Source: Blattamonas nauphoetae (Eukaryota > Preaxostyla > Oxymonadida). From it: a stretch of 64,000 nucleotides of DNA. The stretch covers positions 80,386 to 144,385 of the forward strand of contig JARBJD010000191.1 of the NCBI GenBank assembly GCA_033064195.1. The letters run 5' to 3'. A program made the translations under genes and the position numbers. Positions 10,601-22,800 of the stretch are shown piece by piece. Each line of letters starts with the position of its first letter. Positions within the stretch are counted from its first letter, which is position 1. The notes below the pieces were generated by a model. That model ran no database searches and was not told the DNA's origin. It saw nothing but the letters and a program-made list of their open reading frames with translations.

Positions 10601-13600
10601 TGAACAGCATGTGTGAAGGAAGAGAACACTCCACACAGAAGATCTTCACGTGCAAGGCGAGAGAAGAAGCCCATCGATGATGGAGTGTTCAGCGAGAGTG
10701 ACGAAGACATGAACGGACGAGGGGAGTCCAATGGTCCTGGACTCGACAGGATGGATGTCCGAGAGGGCAGTCGGGAGGTGTCGAGGGCAGAAGAGAACAG
10801 ACTTTGGATGGACGTGATTGTGTTTGAGAGAAGATCAAACAGACCGACCAATCTGATCCGCCGTTCGTCTTGTTCGTCAACTTGAGAGTTTTGATTGAAG
10901 TTCGCTCCTGAACTCACTTCCGTCAGATGGTTGACGAACGATGACACGTGAGACGAAAGAAGGTGAGTTGTGAGAGGATGGCTGGGGTGTGTGTGGAGCG
11001 TGTGAAGGGCAACAGACAGCGAACGAAGGACCGACGAGAGAACAGAAAATGACGGCGAGACAAGCGAGAGCGAGACAGGCACGCTGCTTGAGACGAATGG
11101 AAACAACGACAGATTGTTGTTCACTCCGTTTCCTTCCTCTCGGTCCGCCTCTCCTTTCCGCTCTTCCTCCTCACTCACCTCAAATCCAATCAACCCTTTC
11201 GGAGTGGTCAGTGCCAGGCGAGTGAAGAAGGCAAAGTATGGTTTGGTGAAGAGCAGAAGGAGGAGGTCATAGTGAACGACGAGTGCCCTTTCTCGATCAG
11301 ACCGCTGCGATGGAAATGGTGACATTGGGGAGGAGTCGGAAAGAGAAGTGTGTTGAGTTTGTTCGCTTTTCTCCAGATGCTTGGCTGTTCCGTTTAGAAG
11401 GAGGAAGATGATGTGATGGACAAGGGAGAGAGACGACGGGGTGATTGATGGAGATGAGAGAGACAGAAGATGAAGCAGTGACATCACGAGTGAGGAGAGT
11501 GAGAAAGATTGAGTGGGATGGGTGTTGTGAGATGAGCTTGACGAAGGTTGCGAGAAAAGAGTGAGAGCCAGTGGGGACAACGAATCATTCTCACTCGACA
11601 CGAAGCATGCCACCAAACACGACAGGAGGAGATCTCTGTGGGAGAAGAAGTGGGCAGATGTGAATGTTGGAGTGACTTTGCCACCCTTTTCCGGTTGAAC
11701 AGGACGAGTGTGCCCAAGTCGCAACATCATCGCGTTGGGAACGAACTCCGAGACGAGTGGGGGAGTTTGCGGGAGATGGAGGAAGTGAAGTGAAGCTGGC
11801 GGAGACATCAGAACGAACGGTTCTACCAATTGCCCTTGTTCATTCTGTGTTAGTTGTGGATACTCCCGCTGGGAGAGTCGGTTGAGATGGAAGTGCTGCG
11901 AATGGCTGATGAGAGTCAGTTGGTTCAGACGATCATTCTCCTCCTCTTCTTCATTTCTCCGTGTTGGCGGGATGGGGGCTTTATCCCTCCCTTCCCTTCC
12001 CAAACTCTCACTTTCCTCAACAAAACTCACCAGCTGGTGTCGAATCGATTCCACGTGAACGTTGCTGTTCCCTTCTTCCTCCGTTGAAAGGAAGAGAGGG
12101 GCTTTCAGGTCGTGGAAGTGGTGATCGTCTGCAAGAAGTGATGCTCCCAATCGAGAAACAAGAAGATCAAGAAATACTGAAGTCTTCTCTCGGATTTGTG
12201 AAGAGTGGTCTGAGAACACTCGGACGAGGAGAGAGTGTGGAAGAGAGGAGATGAGGTTGTGGAGGAGACGAGATGCAGAGAGTACGACAAAACGTTGAGA
12301 ATGGAAGCTCTGAGCAGCCAGGTTCAGAGGGAGGGTGGAGAGAAGCGACACGCAGCGAATTGACGACGAGAGGAGAGGATGTGTGAGTGGGAGTGAAGTG
12401 AGTGGTTTTGGTTGTGCTTTGGACGGTGGCTTGACAGTGCCAGTCGGCGGTGAGGAACTGAACGGAAGATGGCTTGTTCCCCATCGTTTCCCGAGTGACT
12501 CAGACAACCAGAAAGAAAGAGAGAGTTGCTCGAAGAATCGAAGGAGGAAGAAGAGAAGGGCGAGGTTGAGATGGTCCGATGGTGGTTGATGAAGGTTCGA
12601 CGATCGCAGCAGAGACTTGCTTGTTGATTGCGAGATGGTCATGTTTGTCATCTCATTCAGAGCCAAGTCTTGCTGTTCCTTGTCTCCACAGCCTGCCTTC
12701 CAAGCGTCCTCTCCCAAAACGTCCAGACTCGCCCTCGTCAGCAATGAGCAGGCCTTGGAGAACGATGACGAGAGGAACAGTTGCCGTGTAGATGTGGACA
12801 TGAGTGAGAGTGTGTTCAGACAGTCATTCAGAATGAGGTGACCGGGATGCAGACGGAAGGGGAAGGTTGTTAGGGCTTTCGAATCATCGTCATTCTTTGC
12901 ATCCGAAGAGATAGTGGAGTCCAACAAGATGGACGGGGTTTGTGACGATTGGCCGAGCTGGGCTTGTTCCTCAGTCCACCAGCTCACATCCACACAGCTC
13001 AACTCTTCCATCGAAGCCTCAAACAGCCTCAAACACGCCGACTGCAACATCAGAGCCTGATCCTTGTTGGCTGAGCACTTCTGGTCGACGGAGCAGAAGG
13101 AGCGGAAGAGGAAGAGGACGGACGGAGCAAGAGAGGCCAGGATGCTGACAGAAGTGTCTTCTTTGCTGGATCGTGGAACTCGAAGTGCGTGAGATCCTGC
13201 AGATAGAACCTCTCGAACAAAGTCGATAACAGCCACTGAGACGGGAACGATTCCCTGCTGCTCTTCGAAGAATTCAGAATCCGAGAGGAAGGTGTTGAGG
13301 TGAGGATTCTGGTCGAACACAAAGGGGGAAGTGATTGGGGAGAGAGAGAGGAGATTTGTCGGTATTTTCGTTGGTGAAACCATCAAAAAATAGTGAGAGG
13401 AAAGGAAAGCGTTCCATATCTGCTCAGACAGAGCGGGAAAAGATGCAAATGCTGCAAGTGTGTTTACGAGCGCAGCTTTGACAAGAAGGGACAGCGAATA
13501 GCGTAAAAGTGAAGAAATTAGATGTGGAAGATCCGGAAAGCGAGATAGGATCATTTGAGCGGTGGTTAATGATGATCTGACAACCGACTGAACAGTGCCA

Positions 13601-15316
13601 AGGAAACAGAATATACGTTCTTCATCTCCACGCGAGAGTGTGGGAGAATGCACAAAGTCTACAAGTTCTCTTTCATATTGTTGGATCGACGCTCGTTCCT
13701 CTTCTGAGAGCGACGAATTAAAGAATGAGTGCTGAAGAAGGCCTGTCCGCTTATCGTAGCGTGCGCCCCGTTCCTCCAACTCTTCCCATTTCGCAATTTT
13801 TTGTTCTTCGCAATTTTTGATCCAGGTCAAAGCTGACATCAACATTTCCAAGGAAAGAATGTTTTTGGCTTGTTCATCCCGCTCAGCAAGCATCATTCCA
13901 CAGATAACCGTTCCTGCATCTGCTCCACCATTTTCAGCGAGGGAAGCTACAAATGAATACACAAGCGGAGAGAAATATGGCACTGAACCCAGTTCGAGGA
14001 GAGATGCGTATTGGGAAGGGAGGGGATTATGGGGTGATGGTGTGACAAGAAAAGAGATTGACAGAGAGCAGCGCCGATGCATTAAGTTCATAAGGAAGTC
14101 CACAAGCGATGCAACATAGGCAGTTGATGGCGAGTCTTTTGGATTTGGTTCTGTGATTTGTGTCCTGTTTTGAAATTGTTGCTGCATATACATTCCTGTC
14201 GAAAGTAAGGTCGAACTGTACCGTTCACTGCAACATTCTGACCGGCAACCGAGAGGGGAGACGAGTGATTGAGAACTCTTTTCTCCACACACAACCTGCG
14301 GCGAAAACAACGAAGATGACAGAATAGAAGGAGAATTTGCCAGGAGTGGTTGATTATCTGGTGAATCTGATGAAGGATCCTGGGGTGTGTTTAGAATGAG
14401 TGAGATAATTTCGTTTTGGATTGAATGTGTTGATGTCACTAAAAATAAACGTGTTGTTCTTTCAATAATGTCAAAGCATTCTTTTACAATCTCTGACTTT
14501 TTTCTGAATCCTCGGTTTTCGAGAATATTGTATCGGATGAACGAGAAAACGTGCTTCTCTCTAACACATCGATCAATGTCTTTTTGGAGGCTATCAAAGA
14601 GAGTATCTTTCCGAGCAGCAGGAAACACTCCATCAACAATTCGGCCGATGGAGATCTCTGTCCCATCCTGTCCTTGGACGTGTGTCAGTTCGTCGCTTTT
14701 CGTGATAAGAAGCTGAGGAGATCATGAAAAGGTAAAGTGAAGGACAAACCGAGGCTATCACAGAAAAACTGAGTTGAATGAGATCAATTAACCCACTGGA
14801 CGGAGGATGAGGAGATGGATGATGAGATTTCTGGTGAGTGGAGTGTGCAAAGAAGGAGTGAGGATTTGACGAGGAGAGAGCCACCTCGCGAAATGTTTTC
14901 AGAGTATTGGGATAACTGCGGAAAAGAGATTGACAGGAGAGGATCAGAAGAAGAAAAGTGAATGACAGTGGTAACGAGCGAATGGATATAATCAAGAAAC
15001 AAACAGCCAGATAGTGTCAGATAAAGAGAGGGGAATCTCTTTAGTTGGATCATAATCGACTTCCATCATTGATAGGAGAGCGAACGTGCATTCGGCCATT
15101 TGCTGTGTAGATGGAAAAGAAAGACGTAAAAGACATAAATCATGACAAATTGAACATAAAAAGGAACATAATCAGTTCAGAGCATTAAATAACAAATGAT
15201 AAAGAGGAGAGAGAGCAGACAGAGAAAAGATGAGCAGATTGGTTTGTTTCATATTTTTGAAGCAAAGACAAGAGGTCATTCCTAAGATTGAGAAATGTCT
15301 GCTCAACTGTCGCCAT
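7645..15316 (-). CDS. Nup205/Nup192-like inner-ring nucleoporin
   Basis: Proposed exons on the minus strand are 15221-15316, 15001-15102, 14793-14915 and 7645-14712. They keep phase and give about 2460 residues, ending at TGA. The assignment rests on the region just downstream of the N-terminus. There, a segment with LSRGDEERIFCFLGTVQ, then LVKAALVNTLAAFASFPAL, then EQIWNAF aligns in order and spacing with the human NUP205 stretch that reads KAELLKTLAAFGKSPEIAAS. An earlier segment around YFSPLVYSFVASLAENGG matches the preceding NUP205 repeat. The rest is helical, Ser/Leu-rich and has low-complexity acidic loops, as expected for a large solenoid. Known role: scaffold of the nuclear pore inner ring. 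The human protein is about 2000 residues, so this one is long. An upstream exon at 15374-15491 may extend the N-terminus. The first two introns are less certain than the third. Nup188 is the main alternative. Confidence 0.7.
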
Positions 15317-15365
15317 TTGACGTGTGATTACCTCCAGTCAGAACGTGTATCAAAGCTAGTTCCGA

Positions 15366-15491
15366 TCAAACACAAGTTTTTCTTTTGATGACGAGATTGA
15401 CTCCAAACAGTTTGGCAAATGATTCATCAGGATCAATGTATTTCCAGAGTTGGGATATGGACCGCTGACCATCCAATAGCTGTGACAACAT
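15366..15491 (-). CDS. 41-codon ORF in the Nup205-like leader (uORF or first coding exon)
   Basis: ATG at 15491 and TGA at 15366-15368 enclose a peptide with a strongly protein-like composition (for example QLWKYIDPDESFAKLFGV then NLVIKRKT). It lies between the transportin stop and the first ATG of the Nup205-like gene, on the same strand. A splice from 15374 (donor GTGTTT) to 15306 (acceptor GACAG) would join it in phase to EQTFLNLRND of the next exon and make it the true N-terminus. The acceptor lacks a pyrimidine tract, so an upstream ORF remains possible. Confidence 0.45.
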   Translation of the reverse strand: MLSQLLDGQRSISQLWKYIDPDESFAKLFGVNLVIKRKTCV

Positions 15492-15557
15492 TCAAAAATT
15501 AGCGAAGTGAGAAAACAGTGAAAACTGAAGGGCAAAAACCAAGATGAACAAAGAGAC

Positions 15558-18500
15558 TTAATTAGGAGGAAGTGTTTGTTGAGCAGTTGAGCTGAGGCTG
15601 GAATAGATTCCGGTCCATCCATCTCCAAACCGCTGTTTTAGCATTTGAACAGCATTTGTGATCTCGGCCCGCAGGTCAGGTGACAGGTACGACCCTTCAT
15701 TTTCAGCTGACGCGTCGGGGATGGCGAGGAAGAGGCCGAGCGTCTCCAGGAGGCCCACAGGAGTGGCACAGAGTGTGGGAAGGAACGATTCACACCACAC
15801 AATCTTCACAAGACCAGCCATCTCCGACAGCGTGATGAGAAAGTTGATTGCGAGCGAGCTGAGACACTGCAAGAAGTGTGAGATCACTCCCAGACCTTCC
15901 AACGCCTGACACACAACAGTGGGGTTCCACCACGCCACACGCGACACCACTCCACCCGCGACGATGGCTGTCTGAATGCCGTCCTCGACATCCTTCTGGT
16001 CCTTCGGGTTGTACACAATCGTCGCGTTGGGCGTGATTGGCGCAGCGAGAATCAGCATCTGCGTCACTCGACCCAAAACAGCTTCAAACTGCTCGTTCAT
16101 CTCTCCGCCCATCACATCGATGATGTGTCCCAGTGCCACGATTGCTGAATGCGACAGGCGGTGTTCGAGTCCAGCGTGTGGAGAGGAGACATTGAACGAT
16201 CCCTGCTTGTGCTGCAAGTACGCTGTGTTGATGTGCGATGGAACAGCATATTGAAGGAGGAGAGGGAAACAAGACGACAGAAGAGTTGTGCCTTCACTCA
16301 CAGCCACTTTCAGTGCATCTGGTGTTCCCTCAGCCAGCTGCCCAACCAGATCAAAGATCCCTCCCAGCGCGGACAGGGACGGCCCCTGCAGTTCTTTGAA
16401 GAGGAAGGCCAAGTAATTCGTGGACGTGATGAGAGTCGGTCGAGCGGAGACTGGAGTGGTTCTGATGCACGAATGGAGTGTTTGGATGGCATATTCCGTC
16501 GTGTTGCATCCAGACGTTCTGATGTCCATTTCCCGCTCGCTTCGGAGAGCATCCGTGACGACGCTCTGATCCTGCGCGTTCAGCTCGACCTGCTGTTGGA
16601 TGGAAGTGTTCTCGTCGTCGATGATGGCGAACGACTTGGCCATGATGCGCGTGAGGTACGGGCTGATCGCGTCGTGGTTGATCTCATCCAGCAACTTCTG
16701 CACAGCCAATAGAACCCACGGAAGCAGAGTGTCGTCTGTGTTTTCGCACTTCTCCATCATCCCCAACACAGACTCCATCAATTTCTGCAGTTTGGTTGTC
16801 TCGTTGAAGAGACCGTGTGTTGCCTCGACGAGTGTTGGGATTGTCTCGAACAGATACCGCAGAGAGTAGCTTGTGTAGCGAGGAACAAGATCCAGCAGCA
16901 CATCCAGCAGCTGGTCGGCGTACGGGATGATTCTGCTGCGAGCCTCTGCGACAATCGTTGTCAGCGACGAGCAACCCTCTTTCTGCACGCGCGTGGAGTG
17001 ATCGTGCAGGGCAGCGTGGAGAGCACTAAGCGTCTTCTCGAAGATGTCGCTGTTGTTGGCTCGAGGGAGAGCCAGCTCGCTCTGATCGGCGTATCCGACG
17101 CGAAGATCACGCTCGTCCAACGGCCCACAGATCCAAATTGAATACGACGAGAGAGTGGAGAGGGACATTGTCCGGACGAGAAAGACGGAGTGCTGGCAGA
17201 AGCTGAGGACCAGTGAGAGGATGGCGGGGAGGTGGGGATGAAGAAAGGCCGTGCAGTGTCTGGCGAGGATTTTCAGAGTCAGGATGCCACTCTCCAGTTC
17301 TTCCCATTGTTCCGGGTTTGTCTTTTGGAAAAGATCGTTAATTGCGGGAAGGAGGCATGTTGTGAGGTGTTCGGGGTAGTTTTCACTCAGTTTGACGAGG
17401 CTTCGGAAGGCGGCTTTTCTGGGCGTGTCCTGCCCGTCTATCTGATCTTCGAGAGTCATATTAGCATCATCATCCGGTTCATACCATCCTTGTGAAGGCC
17501 TGAGTTGTGGTTCAGAAGAAACATTTGCTGAATTAATGATGAAACAGTGGCTCGAATACCATTCTCCAATTCCTCTCGAAAAGGAATCAAATCTTCATCT
17601 CCATACACCAAACGGCGAACCAGAACAGACGCAATACTAGGAAAGATGATGACAAACGGACTAGATACTTTGCAAGCTGTTGTTCAGTGGCAGTGAAGAT
17701 TAGTTCTTTATTATCGAGAACAAGATCCCAAAAATTGAGTCCACTCATCACCAATTGTTCATTTTCATGTCCCATGCAATAAAGAATGTGAGTGATGAGA
17801 TCAGCAACGCGAGGTGCGAGTGGATGATTCATGTCGCGTTTTTGGGCAACATTTGTCAATATTCTTGTTGCAAGTGCTTGAAGCCCAACATCAGACACAG
17901 CAAGGCATGCAAAGACATTCTAAGTGGATGAAAATGAAAAAATAGTGAACATTGAGCAAGTTGTTCATGGACGGATCGAATAGACTCTGGTTGCATTCAA
18001 AGATGGTCTCAAGAGTCACAAGGATCTTTTTGCATGTGGATGGATTGGGGCGTTGGATGAGGCCAATGATTTTTGAGACAAAGCTCACAAGATTTCTGTT
18101 TGAAGATTCAACGAAAAAAAAGACGAACTCTTTCAAACGAATCAGATGGAAGCACTCAGTGTTATCTTCAACAATTCGTTTGAGGCTTTCACAAGCTCCA
18201 TCTGACATAAGTTCATTCTCTGACGCACATTCCGAGAGGAGTTGATCTAAGAAAGGGAACGAGTTTTCAAATCCCACTGACGTGATGAATTTTGTGACTG
18301 CTTGAGAGGTAGAATTCCGAATCAACACATTTTGATCACTGAGACCTGGTAGAATCGAGTAGAATGTTGCTTGTTTGTCGGATTGATCCCAAGTGAGGTT
18401 TTGGATGAATTGTTTGGAAAGTTGACTTCCTGCCAATTGGCGAGTACCGGGATTAACATCCGTGCAGTGAACAAGAATGTGTGCGTAATATCGAGGGAGA

Positions 18501-18760
18501 TCTGGGTTCTGTTGTGAAAGTGCGTTCAGATTCTTCGATGTGATGAGAAGTGATGATTCATAACTCTGAAACGAAAAAGGCAAACATCAAGGACAGAGTT
18601 CACCCGAGATGTTTGTTGTACGGTCGCAGGCTGCAAGACCGACAACAATTGCTGAAGAGTCTCCGCATTCGGTGACCATTGCTGAATGAGAGAGTACGAA
18701 AGGAAAAAAAGAGGAACAGAAAATGAAAACATAAACAAAAGACAAATTCACACTGTCATC
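15558..18760 (-). CDS. Transportin (karyopherin beta-2) type nuclear import receptor
   Basis: Six coding exons on the minus strand, 18755-18760, 18604-18681, 17951-18565, 17669-17919, 17560-17636 and 15558-17527, sum to 2997 nt. That is exactly 999 codons including TAA. The start reads MTQWSPNAETLQQLL, matching the TNPO1 N-terminal helix WKPDEQGLQQILQLL. Later, EELESGILTLKILARHC parallels the TNPO1 segment ESGILVLGAIAEGC, and the C-terminal GDGWTG region parallels GDENWRRF. An acidic stretch (WYEPDDDANMTLEDQ) sits where transportins carry their acidic loop. The predicted structure is all HEAT repeats. Known role: Ran-regulated import of PY-NLS cargo such as RNA-binding proteins. The human protein is about 890 residues; this is 998. 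Three of the five introns are only 31-32 nt. The 6 nt first coding exon is inferred from fit and is the least certain part. Confidence 0.85.
17528..17559 (-). other. 32 nt spliceosomal intron
   Basis: Begins GTATTC and ends TTCAG on the minus strand, within the transportin gene. Removing it joins EELENA to NVSSEPQLRP and restores the frame that otherwise breaks. Confidence 0.85.
17637..17668 (-). other. 32 nt spliceosomal intron
   Basis: Begins GTATCT and ends CCTAG on the minus strand, within the transportin gene. Removal joins EQQLA to NIASVLVRRLVYGDED in the frame expected for the karyopherin. Confidence 0.85.
17920..17950 (-). other. 31 nt spliceosomal intron
   Basis: Begins GTTCAC and ends CTTAG on the minus strand, within the transportin gene. 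It contains a T-rich run and joins PSMNNLLN to NVFACLAVSDVG. Confidence 0.85.
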
Positions 18761-18987
18761 GAGAGAGAAAGAATGTCGAGGTTCTGGAAAAGAGATTACG
18801 GCCAGATCTTGATGTCATCCACAATTGTTGTTAGATTCGAAGAATGAAGACGAATTACAATGCAATGAAGATACTCCATTCAAACAAAGCAAAATATTAG
18901 AAGAATAGACGAGGAGAATTGTGAATGATCCAAAACTAGCAAAGATCGTCGAATGAATAATATATGTCGTGAGGACTTTTATGGCAT

Positions 18988-19556
18988 CTACAATTGGCCG
19001 CTGGCGGTGATCTTGACTTCCTTGATTGGGCGGTCGCCTGGTTGAGTTGGGTTCTTTTCGATGGCATCAAGAACATTCATGCCTTCAACGAGCTCACCGA
19101 AGACCATGTGCTTTCCATCAAGATGAGGGGTCTGCACAAATGTGATGAAGAACTGGGAGCCGTTTGTGTTGGGTCCAGCGTTGGCCATTGACAGCTGTCC
19201 GCGCTTGGTGTGCTTGACTGGGAATCCTTCGTCGGCGAAGCGATCTCCATAGATGGATTTTCCTCCGGTGCCATTACCGCGAGTGAAGTCACCACCCTGA
19301 GCCATGAAACCACGAATAACTCTGTGGAAGGATGAGTTGGCATATCCGAATCCTTTCTCTCCTGTGCAGAGGCAACGGACTGAAAAAAGGGAATTGAATG
19401 GAGTAAGAAAGGGAGACGAAACGGGAAAGCTTGATGAAAGCCGTGGTAGAGCATACAGTTCTCGCAGGTCTTGGGAAGTTTATCCGAGTAGAGTTGGAAG
19501 ACGAGACGGCCGGCTGGTTGGCCACCAATTGAGATATCCATATAAACGCGTGACAT
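18988..19556 (-). CDS. Cyclophilin-type peptidyl-prolyl isomerase
   Basis: Two exons, 19457-19556 and 18988-19379, with a 77 nt intron (GTATGC to TTCAG), encode 163 residues from [12 protein letters not shown] to SGQL. This is the size of single-domain cyclophilin A. The catalytic and binding residues are visible: [14 protein letters not shown] (Arg, Phe and Gln of the active site), [17 protein letters not shown] (Ala-Asn and Phe) and the His of LDGKH. Known role: cis-trans isomerisation of Xaa-Pro bonds and target of cyclosporin A. Oddity: the usual Trp before LDGKH is His (TPHLDGKH). There is no signal peptide, so the protein is probably cytosolic or nuclear. It is divergent from the ATPase gene, with about 270 bp between the two starts. 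Confidence 0.97.
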
Positions 19557-19825
19557 TTCTACAAAATTCAAGAAAAGATAAGATAATTAACAACGATTTG
19601 AAAACCTGTTTGATCTAGATCAGAAATCACCAAACTGCCTCAACTTTGGGTTTTGGGGCGAAAAACTGGTGTTGATTCGAAACAAGATGATCGAATGTGA
19701 ACGATTTAATGGAATTTGTTTAATGACTTTATCATCTGTTTCAGATGATCTGCGCTCTCTGAAGAAGTCGGAGTTGATCAGTCCACAGTTTTGATTTCGT
19801 CCTACAAATCGCGTCATTCGTCCAA

Positions 19826-22800
19826 ATGCTGCGAGTCATCCCAGATCAAAATATCAGATGGCATGCCATCGATGTTGAAGAAGTGATTGAAGTCTGCCAA
19901 ACCAACCCCGAACATGGACTCACAGAAAAGGAAGCGAAGGAGAGGCTCTCCGCCTTCGGTCCAAACTCCCTTCCAGCCGGAAAGAAGACAAATTACTTCC
20001 TGCTGTACCTGAAACAATACCACAATGTCCTCATTTACATGCTCCTCTTCATCATGCTCTTCTGTCTCATTGTTCAAGATTGGGTTTGCACATCTTCATG
20101 ATCAATTCTTCTCTTTCCTCATAGCCGGAGGCAGCTGTAATTGGAGTGGTTCTTATTCTCAACTCCTTGATTGGTTTTTTCCAAGAAGTGCAAGCGATCA
20201 AAGACAGTGAATCACTCAAGAATATGTTGTGCACAACTGCACTTGTTATCCGACAAGGCACAAAGAAATCCATCGACGCAAAAGATGTCGTGGTTGGAGA
20301 TATTCTTGTTATTCAATCTGGTGATAAAATTGCTGCTGATTCCCGAATTATCGACTCCAAAAACTGTCACACGCAAGAAGCTGCCCTGACAGGAGAAACA
20401 ACAGCTAACCCCAAAAGCCCAGATGCTCTTGGTGAAGAAACTGTCCTTGCTGAAAGAAACAACATGGTTTACTCTGGAACATACTGTTCACAAGGCCAAG
20501 CTCTCGGAATCGTCATCGGCACTGGACTCCGAACCGAAATTGGTAAAATCAGTTCAATGGTTTCCAATGTGAAAGAACCACCCACACCTCTGACCCAGCA
20601 AATGAATGTTTTCGGTCGAACAGTCCTTATCGTCGGAATCGTCCTGATCGTCATCACGTTCTGCATCAAGTTTCCTCTCAGCTACAAGACCACTCCCGTG
20701 ACGGAGTGCATTGTTTATGCATGCACTATTGGAATTGCACTTGTGCCAGAAGGATTACCTGCCGTTCAGTCACTGACCCTCGCCATTGGCATGCAACGAA
20801 TGGCGAAGAAGAAGGCCATCATCCGAAGCATGCCCGCCGTCGAAACTCTCGGAGCTGTTTCTGTCATCTGTTCTGACAAGACAGGGACACTTACAACCAA
20901 CCAGATGACTTGCCGTGGCTTTGTCACGAAACAGCACAGATTTGGTGTCAGTGGGAATGGATACGATCCATTTGATGGTGAAGTCTTCACTATGCCCAAA
21001 GACAAGGCTATAGGTCTCCGAAATGAAGACGATGATCCTCGTAACCAGTATACCTTGACAATCGGCCCAACAGATCCACAATTCGGCGAACTTCAGCGTC
21101 TCGTGAACGAGCAAGCTGAGAAACGTCGAAAACATGTTGAAGCAGTCATGGAGCTCAGTGGAATAAACGAGTTTTCTGAAAAAGATACCAATTCAGCCCA
21201 AGTCGAAAGTGAACAAACTCAACAAAACCCATCGTCGGATATTATTCTCGATCACGCAGATGGCCCCCTTGTGAATGCCCTTCTCCGCTGCGGTGTCCTT
21301 TGCAACGACTCTGCCCTTATCAAACAACAGGAGAGCGGCCAATACGACATCCAAGGAGACACCACCGAAGGCTCTATCTTCCCTCTCTGCCTGAAGGCCG
21401 GAGTCAACATGGCCAAACTCATCGGGACCAACAAGAGAGTCGACTCAATCCCCTTCGAGTCGGACTACAAATGGATGGCATCAGCCAACTCCTGCCCCGC
21501 CGACCCTGCCATCCTCCTCGACTTTGTGGAGCCCAAGCCCGTCCCAAAACTCAAAAAGGGACAACAGCCACCTCAGCTTGTGCAGGGCGAGAACGATGGC
21601 GCGAACAACACAATTCTCTTTGTCAAGGGAGCCCCCGAACGTGTGTTCAATCTCTGCCACTACGAAGCTGTGATTGTCGACGAAAATGGAGAGCCCTTCG
21701 ACACTGCCGATCCGAAGAACAGAAACAAGAAGCAGTTTGTGTCCCAACAACCCATCGACATCCAATGGTGGAAGGAGGAGACAGAGAGGCTCGCTGCTGT
21801 CGGTCTGCGCACACTCGGCCTTGCTCAACGTACACTGAAGAGAGAACGCTTCCAGCCGCGTGTTGTGAAAGCTGAAGAACCCGAAGAGAAGGAAGAAACC
21901 AAGCCATCAAAACTGAGCAAGGGAACAACCGACGAAGAAGAGGAAGAATCGGAGAAGGACAACGTGCACGAGCAGGCCGAGTTCGAAGAGGAGAACACTC
22001 CCCACAACCTCCTCCTCGCTCGCAGCAAGTCACCCTCGTCGCACATGTACTCGTCCACCAAACTCCAACAGCTCGAACGCGAGCACGGCACACCCAAAAA
22101 GAAGAAGGGCGCGAAGAAGGACACATCCACCGAGATGGCCGAGCTCCCCGAGAAGGACCGTGTGTACCCTGCCCCCAAGCTCGACTTCGACGAAGTGGAG
22201 GAAGGCGGGTTCACACTCCTTGGTGTTCTTGGCATCTTCGATCCCCCTCGCCCAGAAGCCCACAGAGCGATCAAAAAGTGCAAGCGTGCCCGCATCCGTG
22301 TGGTGATGATCACTGGCGACCATGCCAAGACTGCTGCTGCCATCGGAGCGCTTCTCGGCCTCAACCCGCATCAGGTCAAGACTTCACAGGAGCTGGCGGA
22401 GTTGAACGACGAAGAACTGTCAGTGTCTGTCGACAGCACTCACATCTACGCACGTGCCACCCCTGCCGACAAGATCCGCATTGTCAAAGCACTCCAAGCG
22501 AAGGGATATGTTGTTGCGATGACTGGCGATGGAGTGAACGACTCTCCCGCTCTCAAACAAGCTCACGTCGGAATTGCGATGGGAATCACCGGCACAGAAG
22601 TGGCGAAAGAGGCCAGCAAGATGGTCCTCATGGACGACAACTTCGCAACCATCGTGACAGCTGTGGAGGAAGGCCGGAAAGTGTACACGTCCATCAAGCG
22701 AGCCATCCACTACACACTCGGCACCAACGTCTCACAAGCGCTGTGTCTTCTCATCGCTTCGTGCATTCCCAACACTCCCCCACCCATCACTGCCCTTCAG

